Part shown: piece by piece, positions 53,203 through 61,048 of the stretch
Layout of the letters: every line of letters begins with the position of its first letter
How positions within the stretch are numbered: position 1 is the stretch's first letter
Source: SXOA01 sp046153945
GTDB lineage: Bacteria; Planctomycetota; Planctomycetia; Pirellulales; Pirellulaceae
Direction of reading: 5' to 3'
Length of the DNA stretch: 64,000 nucleotides
Assembly (NCBI GenBank): GCA_046153945.1
Contig: JBJXFF010000052.1
Location: forward strand, 1-64,000
Position numbers and translations under genes: made by a program
The notes under the pieces: generated by a model
Told to the model about the DNA's origin: nothing
The model's database searches: none
What the model saw: the letters and a program-made list of their open reading frames with translations, nothing else

Positions 53203-53275
53203 GGCCCCATCGTCTAGCGGTCTAGGACACCGCCCTTTCACGGCGGTAACACGGGTTCGAGTCCCGTTGGGGTCA
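53203..53275 (+). tRNA. tRNA-Glu (anticodon TTC)
   Basis: A 73-base cloverleaf without encoded CCA. The acceptor stem GGCCCCA pairs with TGGGGTC (one G-T pair) and leaves the discriminator A. The anticodon stem CCGCC/GGCGG encloses the loop CTTTCAC with anticodon TTC at 53237-53239; the T loop is GGTTCGAGTCC. It stands alone between csrA and the next gene. Confidence 0.96.
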
Positions 53276-53316
53276 TTTTGTTTGCGGTTGCGGTGCGGCG
53301 GGAGCTAACTTACCGC

Positions 53317-56300
53317 CTATTCTTGAATCGTCTCTTCCACCAGCAGTAGCTCGTCACCGCGAGCGGCGAGGTAATGGAAAGACGTCCCGCCGCTGACCCC
53401 GTCTGAGGCTGTGTCGAAGCGGACTTCGCCGCCTCCGATGGTGAGAATCATGTCGTAGCGGTTCCCTTCAAGCCCGTCGACCACGACCATTTCCTGCTCA
53501 CCATCAAAGGCAACCGTGGCCAAGTGCTTGCCGTCCGTGCTGAAGTAGAAATTGTCCACGACACTGTCGTAGGCCTTTTGCTCCTTGCCAGCATCGACCA
53601 CCAGCCACTTTCCGCCAGCCTTCGCCACATAGACCAGCCGGCCGTCGGGGCCGAACCGTGGGCCGCCTGTCTTTTCGTAACCCTTTTGGGCGACGCCGTT
53701 GATCTGCGGCTGGCCGTTAAGAAGGATGAACTCGCGCTTGTCGAGCTTGGCCCCCATCGCCACGGATTTGCTGTCGGGACTAAAGGCCGGCGTCCCGAGA
53801 CCGTCGTAACCAGAGCCTTCTTTCCCATCAATGACTGAGACCCATTTGTCCGCCACGGCTGTATAGGCGACCCGCTTACTGTCGGGACTGAAAACGATCC
53901 CCAGCACGCCGCGGTAGACCTTGCTTTCCTGGCCGTCGATCACCGCCGTAAACTTGCCGAAATCCCGCGTCGCGTAGCCGATGCGGCTGCCGTCAGGACT
54001 GAGGGCCAGACTTCGGTCGGCGACGTTGCGTTTGCTCTCCATGCCCGCCTTGCCGTCATATACCACGACGTACTCGAAAACCCCGGACTCCGCGACATAG
54101 GCAATGTGCTTGCCGTCGCCACTGACGACCACGTTGCGAGGGAGGATCTCTCTGAACCGGTTTGGGTCTTCCTTTCCGTCATATACCACTAAGAATTGAT
54201 TCTCACCGCCGTACCCGATGTACCCCAACTGGTCCGCGGGGCCATAGAAGAAATTGCGGTGGAGCGTCGCCGGACCGTAGCTGCTGTCCACCGGCTCCTC
54301 GCTGCCATTAATCGTCTGCACTCGCATGATGGCGCGCTCTTTACCCTCGACGTTCACTCCGTACACCAGCTTCTTGCTGTCCGGCGTGAAAGCCATCTCC
54401 CAGGCAAAACCTTTTTGCGGCGGTCCCTCTTTGCCGTCGATCACCACAAAGTCTTCGTAATCTTTGGCGGTGAAGCGGTCGCCGAAAAAGACGACGTGCT
54501 TGCTGTCGGGGCTGAAGACCGGGCCGGGACCGATGCCGTGATAGGACTGCTCGGCTTCCACGCCATCGAGAACCAAGATGTAGTTAGTATCGCTCTTGGG
54601 ACGCTTCACATGCGCCGCGTAAGCCGTCCGCTTGCTGTCCGGACTGAAGGTGAAAGACTCGGGTTTGACGCCGTAGTCATATTCCTTGGCTTCGCCGTCG
54701 ATCACGATTCCCTTTTCAGTCAGGTACGCCACTCGCCGTCCATCCGGGCTGATCCAGAGCGTCGGCTTCTTGGCGTTGTACTTCGACAGGTCATATTCTC
54801 CCAGTGACTTTTCGGTAGCCTTTCGTTTGGAGGAAACGCCTTCCTGCGTCGCGGGCTTGGATACTCGGGCAACTTTGGGCGCTTCCTTAGTTTCGTTTTT
54901 TGGCGTTTCCTTAGTCTTTTTGTTCCCGTCAGGCTCGGCATTCTTTGGTGCGGACTTCTTGGTAGTTGCAGGTTTTTCTTCAGCGGTCGGCTTCTCGTCG
55001 CCGGGTTCCTCCAAAGCCTTCTTCAGCAAATCTTTGACCTCCTCAGGAAGTTCGACGCCGGGAGGGAGTTCCGGCAGACCAGGAACTGCGGGTGTCTTGG
55101 GCTTCTTTCCCTTCTTTGGCTCGTCCGCGGGAGCCGAGCCCTTCTTTTCTTCTGCGGCCTCTTCCAGGGCCTTCTTGAGAAGATCCTGCACCTCGGCGGG
55201 AATCTCGACGCCGGGTGGCAGCTCAGGGAGGCCGGGAAGTCCTGGTTTCTTGGGCTTCTTCGCGGGCTTGGGTTCATCGGCCGGTGGATCGTCAGCAGCG
55301 ACCGCGTCTTTGGATGCCACCGGTTCCAGGACGATGTTCTTGCTCCCGGAAACTTCGATATCGACTCCGCCAATGCCTAGGTCGAAGTAACTCAAGGAGA
55401 GTTTTCCATATCCCTTCGTGAAGTTGATTGAACCGCTCGTTTTTCCGAGGTCCCTTCCCTTCTCTTCGCTCCATCCCTCCTTAACGAATAGCTCGCGAAA
55501 GGCTTCCAACGTCTTCCGTCCACTGCCGCTGGGGAGCGAGAATTCAAACTCGTGGGTTGCTTTCTTGTCGAGGTTCTTGGCCCCCGCGGGGAGCGGCACT
55601 TGAACGTTGATCGGCTTGTTCATTGCCGCCAGTTGCTGCTTTTTTACTTCCGCCGCCGCCTTGGCGAGCCGATCCTCCTCGGCGACCTCGGCTGCGGTCT
55701 GATGGGAGAGCCTGACATCGACCTTTTCCTTATAGGTCCGCAAGTCGAGCGAGAGCAAATCCTTCTGCGGGTTGCGGAAGATCAGAAACTGTGTCCCCTT
55801 GTTTTCATCCACGATCGGCTTGTCAGTCGTCGGTTTCCAACCCAGCTTGGCCAGCCGCTGCTGATAGAACGCGAGGATGGAGTCGGTTTGCTCCGTCGGA
55901 GACTCAAACGTCAGATGCTTTTGCGAATCGTCGTAGCGGGGATCGGCTGCATCTGGAGGGGCGGGCAAATCGGCCTGCAACAGCTCCGTGTCGTATTGAA
56001 TCAGCGTTTTCCCCTCGGCTCCCGGCGGCGTCGAAACCCAGAGCTGCAGCTTGACGGCGTTCTTCTTGAAATACTGCATGTCGCCTCCAGCGTGGCCGTA
56101 CGGCTCCCAACCAGCGGCCAGGAGCAGCTTGCGACAAGCAGCCGTGGTTTCGGCCGGCTTGGTGGCAATCGTATACGCGGCCCGGTACGATTGTGGGTGG
56201 AACGGCTTGACCCCCGGCGGCACCGGAAGTTTCTCCAGGGCCACATTGCCGTCGTTGACGAACGTCACGCTCGACCAGCCCGGCTTTTTCGGCTCGCTGA

Positions 56301-56748
56301 AAGCCTCCGAAGTGCTGGCGGCGACATGATAGCCGTCCTTCGTGAAATGAGCGGAGCAGCTCATGGCATCGAGATAAGCCCCCGGCAGTTCCTTGAACCC
56401 CTTCTTCAGCAAGAGCTGCCGCTGAAATTCAAACGCCACCTTGGGCGTTCCCTTCGCCTCGTACATCAGCAAGCCCAGCGTTCGACGGCCGCCGACCTTG
56501 GCCCCTTCCATAAGGGGAATCGTCCGCAGATCCAGGACCTTCGCGGCCTCGTCGGGCGTCGCCGGATCGGCCAGCTTCGCGGCTGGCTTTGCTGCCGCCG
56601 CGGCCGGTTTCTCCGCAGCCGCTGGTTTCTTGCCAGGCGACTTGGCGGGAGTCTGTGCTCCAGTCGGTTGAGGTGCCGCCAATAGCGACAGTGCCATCCA
56701 ACATACCGCGACCATCTCGAAACTTCGGCAGTTTGAAATTCTGGACAT
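53317..56748 (-). CDS. Very large secreted PD40-like repeat protein
   Basis: A protein of about 1143 residues. The N-terminus has an exported-type signal, then an Ala/Pro/Lys linker. The middle (residues about 480-690) is charged, with two 51-residue copies each carrying PGLPELPPGVE or similar followed by DLLKKALEE; coordinates 55008-55131 and 55165-55285. The C-terminal half has about ten units of FSPDSKxxAYxA and VVYDGKE type, as in WD40/PD40 beta-propellers. It may bind polysaccharides or proteins. ATG 56748 is preferred; ATG 56715 is an alternative. Confidence 0.75.
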   Translation of the reverse strand: MSRISNCRSFEMVAVCWMALSLLAAPQPTGAQTPAKSPGKKPAAAEKPAAAAAKPAAKLADPATPDEAAKVLDLRTIPLMEGAKVGGRRTLGLLMYEAKGTPKVAFEFQRQLLLKKGFKELPGAYLDAMSCSAHFTKDGYHVAASTSEAFSEPKKPGWSSVTFVNDGNVALEKLPVPPGVKPFHPQSYRAAYTIATKPAETTAACRKLLLAAGWEPYGHAGGDMQYFKKNAVKLQLWVSTPPGAEGKTLIQYDTELLQADLPAPPDAADPRYDDSQKHLTFESPTEQTDSILAFYQQRLAKLGWKPTTDKPIVDENKGTQFLIFRNPQKDLLSLDLRTYKEKVDVRLSHQTAAEVAEEDRLAKAAAEVKKQQLAAMNKPINVQVPLPAGAKNLDKKATHEFEFSLPSGSGRKTLEAFRELFVKEGWSEEKGRDLGKTSGSINFTKGYGKLSLSYFDLGIGGVDIEVSGSKNIVLEPVASKDAVAADDPPADEPKPAKKPKKPGLPGLPELPPGVEIPAEVQDLLKKALEEAAEEKKGSAPADEPKKGKKPKTPAVPGLPELPPGVELPEEVKDLLKKALEEPGDEKPTAEEKPATTKKSAPKNAEPDGNKKTKETPKNETKEAPKVARVSKPATQEGVSSKRKATEKSLGEYDLSKYNAKKPTLWISPDGRRVAYLTEKGIVIDGEAKEYDYGVKPESFTFSPDSKRTAYAAHVKRPKSDTNYILVLDGVEAEQSYHGIGPGPVFSPDSKHVVFFGDRFTAKDYEDFVVIDGKEGPPQKGFAWEMAFTPDSKKLVYGVNVEGKERAIMRVQTINGSEEPVDSSYGPATLHRNFFYGPADQLGYIGYGGENQFLVVYDGKEDPNRFREILPRNVVVSGDGKHIAYVAESGVFEYVVVYDGKAGMESKRNVADRSLALSPDGSRIGYATRDFGKFTAVIDGQESKVYRGVLGIVFSPDSKRVAYTAVADKWVSVIDGKEGSGYDGLGTPAFSPDSKSVAMGAKLDKREFILLNGQPQINGVAQKGYEKTGGPRFGPDGRLVYVAKAGGKWLVVDAGKEQKAYDSVVDNFYFSTDGKHLATVAFDGEQEMVVVDGLEGNRYDMILTIGGGEVRFDTASDGVSGGTSFHYLAARGDELLLVEETIQE

Positions 56749-56934
56749 GGCGATTGCATCACAAGAGAAGGAGTAGAACAGATAAGCAGAATTATCGCGG
56801 AACGACCGAGCTGCGGGCAATTAGGGGTGCGGATAACCGGGATCTTTGGGCTGTTCCAACTCTCAAGGGCGAGATTTGTGTAGAGTAGAATCACCTTGGT
56901 CACATCCCAAGAAGTCTGGAAAGTCAGGTGATCC

Positions 56935-57903
56935 TTGAAACACTGGAAGTCGTGCCCGTCGCTGTTGGTCGTGCTGTGCGTATTTGGCAATTTAACCGCG
57001 CCGCTGTGCTCGTGGGCAGAAAAGCCTGTCAAGCCACCAACGCGGCCGGCGGCGGAGCTGATCGACGCCTGGAAAAAGGCCGGCGGCGAGTTTGGCTGGA
57101 TCAGGCTGAACCCGGTGGGAGACCTGAATTGGGCACAGGGCCATGTCGACCCCAAAGCCGGGTATCTGCCGGCTTTCGATTTTACTGGCGAGTTCCCGAT
57201 TGGAAAATTCGCGTCGATTCCTCAACCGGACCAACCCTTTGGCGTCTGGCTGCAAGGAACCAATATAACCGACGCGAATATGAAAGAGCTGGCCGGGCTG
57301 AAACAGTTGCAGGCCCTGAACGTGTCCTATGCCAACGTGACCGGCGCGGGGCTGAAAGACCTGGTCGGGCTCGCGCAATTGCGGACGCTCGACCTGGACG
57401 CTACCAGCGTGACCGACGATGGACTGACCGTGGTAGCCCGACTGACCCAATTGCAATCGCTGCACCTTTTCTCCAATGAGGTGACCGACGCCGGCCTGAA
57501 GGAGTTGGCTGGGCTGAAGGAATTGCGCTCATTGCGTCTTGGTCGCACGCAAGTGACCGACGCCGGGTTGAAGACTCTGGCAGGGCTGAAGCAATTGCGC
57601 ATGATCGACCTTCAACAAACCAAGGTGACCGACGCCGGCGTGAAAGAGCTGGCCGGCCTGAAAGAGTTGCAGTTGCTGGACTTGCAGTTCACCCAGGTAG
57701 GAGACGCCGGCCTCAGGGAACTGGCCGGGAACGTGAAGTTGCAGACGCTGCTCTTTCACTCTACCAAGGTGACTGATGCGGGCCTGAAAGAACTGAGCGG
57801 GCTGACCGAATTGCGGATGCTGACTCTGGGAAAGACCAAGGTGACGAAGGCTGGCGCCAGCGAACTTCGCAAGGCTTTGCCGCAAGCCACGATTGTCCGT
57901 TGA
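56935..57903 (+). CDS. Secreted leucine-rich repeat protein
   Basis: A 322-residue protein from a TTG start with an AGGTGA ribosome site 5 bases away. After a signal peptide (LLVVLCVFGNLTAPLCSWA), a short N-domain leads to about eight 24-residue repeats of the form VTDAGLKELAGLKxLxxL (residues about 107-315). The repeats differ little, so they arose by recent duplication. Such proteins usually bind other proteins or glycans. It is divergent from the large PD40 protein and precedes the dehydratase gene. Confidence 0.85.
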   Translation: MKHWKSCPSLLVVLCVFGNLTAPLCSWAEKPVKPPTRPAAELIDAWKKAGGEFGWIRLNPVGDLNWAQGHVDPKAGYLPAFDFTGEFPIGKFASIPQPDQPFGVWLQGTNITDANMKELAGLKQLQALNVSYANVTGAGLKDLVGLAQLRTLDLDATSVTDDGLTVVARLTQLQSLHLFSNEVTDAGLKELAGLKELRSLRLGRTQVTDAGLKTLAGLKQLRMIDLQQTKVTDAGVKELAGLKELQLLDLQFTQVGDAGLRELAGNVKLQTLLFHSTKVTDAGLKELSGLTELRMLTLGKTKVTKAGASELRKALPQATIVR

Positions 57904-57967
57904 CCGCCCGCCCAAGGGACAATACGACGACTCTACCGCTTCTGGCTGGTGTCACTACGGACTTATC

Positions 57968-59926
57968 ATGCAGCTTACCGATTTGCTCGAAACCGATGCT
58001 GGCGTCTATGAGATTCAGACGACCGCCCAGGGTCCGCAAGGGGAGCTGCCGCTGACGGATGAAATTCTCAAGACCTGGTCCAGCGGCGACCTGTTCGGGC
58101 TGACCCAAGCGGCTGGGATGGGATGGAAGCCGGAGGATTTGCTGGGAGAGCAGTTCTTGATCGTCAGCACGCAGGGAGGAGTGCGAGCGCCGGATGGAAC
58201 GCCGATTGCGCTCGGATATCACACGGGGCACTGGGAAGTGGGGCTGCTCGTGCAGGCGGCGGCGAACGAAATCAAAGCGGCTGGGGGAGTGCCGTTTGCC
58301 GCTTTCGTCAGCGACCCTTGCGATGGGCGGACGCAGGGGACGACCGGCATGTTCGATAGTCTGCCGTACCGCAACGATGCCGCCATCGTGATGCGGCGGC
58401 TGATTCGCTCACTGCCGCAGCGATCGGGGGTGGTGGGGATTGCGACGTGCGACAAGGGTCTGCCGGCGATGATGCTGGCCCTGGCTGGTTGTTCGAACTT
58501 GCCTTCGGTCATTGTTCCTGGCGGTGTCACTCTGCCGCCGAAGGACGGCGAAGATGCCGGGAAGGTCCAGTCCATCGGTGCCCGCTATGCACATGGTGAA
58601 ATCACGCTCCACGACGCAGCTGTCGCCGGCTGTGCGGCTTGTGCATCACCCGGCGGCGGGTGCCAGTTTTTGGGGACCGCTGCGACGGCGCAAGTGGTGG
58701 CGGAAGCACTGGGCATGGCTCTGCCTCACTCCGCCCTGGCACCCAGCGGCCAGCCGATCTGGCTCGACATTGCCTCGCGCAGTGCCAAGGCAGTTCGAGA
58801 ATTATCGAACAGGAGATTGAAGCTCAAGGACATTCTCACCTCCGCTGCCATCCGCAACGCGATGATGGTGCATGCCGCGTGCGGTGGGTCGACGAACTTG
58901 CTGCTCCACATTCCGGCTATCGCCTTCGCCGCGGGTCTGCCGCGGCCGACTGTGGCCGATTGGACGGAAGTCAATCGTTTGGTCCCCCGGTTTGTGAGTG
59001 TGTTGCCGAACGGGCCGATAAATCATCCCACGGTGCGGCTCTTCCTCGCCGGTGGCGTACCGGAAGTGATGCTGCATCTGCGCGAGCTCGGGATGCTCGA
59101 TTTGTCCGTCCTCACCGTCACCGGTCAGCCGCTCGGCAAAGTGCTGGAGTGGTGGGAGAAATCGGAGCGGCGACAGCGCGTGAAGGCGATTTTGAAAGAG
59201 CGGGACGGCGTTGATGCGGAAGAAGTCATCATGCCGCCGAAGGTGGCCCGGCAGCGAGGTCTGACGAGCACGGTCTGCTTTCCGATGGGGAATCTCTGTC
59301 CGGAAGGCTCGGTCATCAAGGCGACGAGCATTGATCCCTCCGTCGTCGATGCGGACGGCGTCTACCGCAAGCTCGGCCCGGCCCGCGTCTTCACCAGTGA
59401 ACGAGCCGCCATTGCCGCCATCAAGAGCCACGGCCCTGATGCCGTGAAACCGGGTGACATTCTTTGCCTCATCGGCCGCGGCCCGATGGGCTCGGGAATG
59501 GAAGAGACCTACCAGCTCACTTCGGCTCTCAAGTTTCTCAAGTGGGGAAAGGAAGTGGCCGTCGTCACGGATGCCCGCTTCTCCGGAGTGAGCACGGGAG
59601 CGTGCATCGGCCACGTTGGCCCGGAAGCTCTCGCTGGTGGCCCCGTCGGCAAGTTGCGTGATGGCGACCGAGTGCAGATCATCGTCGACCGGAACAAGCT
59701 TGTCGGCAGCGTGGACTTCGTCGGTGAAGGGGACAAGACTTTTTCGCCCGCCGAAGGAGCCAAAGTCCTTGCCACTCGCCAGCCTCACGCGGACTTGCAC
59801 CCGGACAAAGATTTGCCCGACGACACCCGGCTGTGGGCCGCGCTGCAGGGGGTCGGGGGAGGGACTTGGGGAGGGTGTGTTTATGATGTGGAGAAGATTG
59901 TGGAGGCGTTGAAGGTCAAATCTTAA
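57968..59926 (+). CDS. YjhG/YagF-type sugar-acid dehydratase
   Basis: A 652-residue iron-sulfur dehydratase of the IlvD/Edd superfamily. Several blocks match the YjhG/YagF subgroup, known for D-xylonate dehydratase: GYHTGHWE, FVSDPCDGR, MFDSLPYRNDAAIV, HAACGGSTNLLLHIPAI and ITDARFSGVSTG-like VVTDARFSGVSTG. Cysteines that hold the cluster are present (CDKG, CASPGGGC). The substrate is probably a pentonate or a similar acid, not the branched-chain precursor. The ATG at 57968 was chosen for the family N-terminus. mtnA follows after 6 bases. Confidence 0.9.
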   Translation: MQLTDLLETDAGVYEIQTTAQGPQGELPLTDEILKTWSSGDLFGLTQAAGMGWKPEDLLGEQFLIVSTQGGVRAPDGTPIALGYHTGHWEVGLLVQAAANEIKAAGGVPFAAFVSDPCDGRTQGTTGMFDSLPYRNDAAIVMRRLIRSLPQRSGVVGIATCDKGLPAMMLALAGCSNLPSVIVPGGVTLPPKDGEDAGKVQSIGARYAHGEITLHDAAVAGCAACASPGGGCQFLGTAATAQVVAEALGMALPHSALAPSGQPIWLDIASRSAKAVRELSNRRLKLKDILTSAAIRNAMMVHAACGGSTNLLLHIPAIAFAAGLPRPTVADWTEVNRLVPRFVSVLPNGPINHPTVRLFLAGGVPEVMLHLRELGMLDLSVLTVTGQPLGKVLEWWEKSERRQRVKAILKERDGVDAEEVIMPPKVARQRGLTSTVCFPMGNLCPEGSVIKATSIDPSVVDADGVYRKLGPARVFTSERAAIAAIKSHGPDAVKPGDILCLIGRGPMGSGMEETYQLTSALKFLKWGKEVAVVTDARFSGVSTGACIGHVGPEALAGGPVGKLRDGDRVQIIVDRNKLVGSVDFVGEGDKTFSPAEGAKVLATRQPHADLHPDKDLPDDTRLWAALQGVGGGTWGGCVYDVEKIVEALKVKS

Positions 59927-59932
59927 GTTTCC

Positions 59933-60940
59933 ATGCCTAATAAAGTAGAAACACTCCGCTGGGTCGGCGACGAAAGCGGCCATCTGGTCCTGATCGACCA
60001 GACCCGCCTGCCGACGGAGCTCGTAGAGATGGAATGCCACACCGCGGAGGCAGTGTGGGAAGCGATCAAGCAACTCCGAGTGCGGGGTGCGCCGGCGATT
60101 GGCATTTCGGCAGCCTATGGAGTTGTGATTGGGCTGCAAGGCGGAAGTAAGGGGATTGAAGAAGTAACCGCCTATCTCGCCTCCAGCCGGCCAACGGCTG
60201 TCAATCTGTTCTGGGCCATGGAGCGGATGAAGAAAGCCGCACTCCAAAACAGAAATCTTCTCGCCGAAGCACGGGCAATTCACGAAGAAGATCGGGCGAT
60301 GTGCCACGCCATCGGCCGCTATGGAGCGGAACTATTAACTGCCAACAGCGGCGTCCTCACCCACTGCAACGCCGGCGGGCTGGCGACTGCCGAATATGGA
60401 ACGGCATTGTCGGTCTTCTTCACAGCGCAGGATCAGGGAAAGCACGTTCACGTTTTTGTCGACGAAACTCGCCCGCTCTTGCAGGGTGCCCGGCTGACGG
60501 CCTGGGAGCTTGCCCAGCGAGGGATCAAGGCGACTCTCATTTGCGACAACATGGCCGCCCAAGTGATGCGAGAGGGTAAAGTGCAGGCCGTCATCGTGGG
60601 GGCGGATCGAATCACGGCCAATGGCGATACAGCCAACAAGATTGGCACTTACTCCGTCGCCGTCCTTGCCCACGCTCACAATATCCCGTTCTATGTAGCC
60701 GCTCCGACTAGCACCTTTGACCTCAGTTTGGAGAGTGGCGACCAGATTCCCATAGAGCAGCGCAGCTCCACCGAAATCACGCACGGATTTGGAAAGCAGA
60801 CCGCGCCGGATGGAATCGACGTCTATAATCCAGCATTCGATGTTACTCCGGCCAGGCTCATTAAGGCGATCATCACGGAGCGGGGGATCATCGACCCAGT
60901 GAGCAAGGTGACCATATCGGCGGTATTGGAGTCGTCGTAA
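59933..60940 (+). CDS. mtnA: S-methyl-5-thioribose-1-phosphate isomerase
   Basis: A 335-residue enzyme of the methionine salvage pathway that converts methylthioribose-1-phosphate to the ribulose form. Motifs are RGAPAIGISAAYG, HCNAGGLATAEYGTAL with the catalytic cysteine, and VGADRITANGDTANKIGT. It lies 6 bases after the dehydratase gene and is likely co-transcribed with it. The remaining salvage genes are not in the window. Confusion with the related eIF2B subunits is possible but the motifs fit MtnA. Confidence 0.95.
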   Translation: MPNKVETLRWVGDESGHLVLIDQTRLPTELVEMECHTAEAVWEAIKQLRVRGAPAIGISAAYGVVIGLQGGSKGIEEVTAYLASSRPTAVNLFWAMERMKKAALQNRNLLAEARAIHEEDRAMCHAIGRYGAELLTANSGVLTHCNAGGLATAEYGTALSVFFTAQDQGKHVHVFVDETRPLLQGARLTAWELAQRGIKATLICDNMAAQVMREGKVQAVIVGADRITANGDTANKIGTYSVAVLAHAHNIPFYVAAPTSTFDLSLESGDQIPIEQRSSTEITHGFGKQTAPDGIDVYNPAFDVTPARLIKAIITERGIIDPVSKVTISAVLESS

Positions 60941-60943
60941 TCC

Positions 60944-60972
60944 TTGACAACTGACGGATTTAGCGCTAGATT
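60944..60972 (+). promoter_or_regulatory. Probable promoter of tex
   Basis: A perfect -35 box TTGACA (60944-60949), a 17-base spacer and a -10 box TAGATT (60967-60972). The start site would lie near 60979, about 70 bases before the tex ATG at 61049. Confidence 0.6.
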
Positions 60973-61048
60973 GCGCCGACTTCTATTTTGTGCCAGAATC
61001 GTCTTTGCGCGGCCGCGCGACTTGCCAGGCTGCCACTATTGGTTTCCG

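Noticed and set aside
57968..59926. Dihydroxy-acid dehydratase (IlvD)
   Set aside because: The length and the blocks GYHTGHWE, MFDSLPYRNDAAIV and HIPAIA fit the YjhG/YagF subgroup much better than IlvD.
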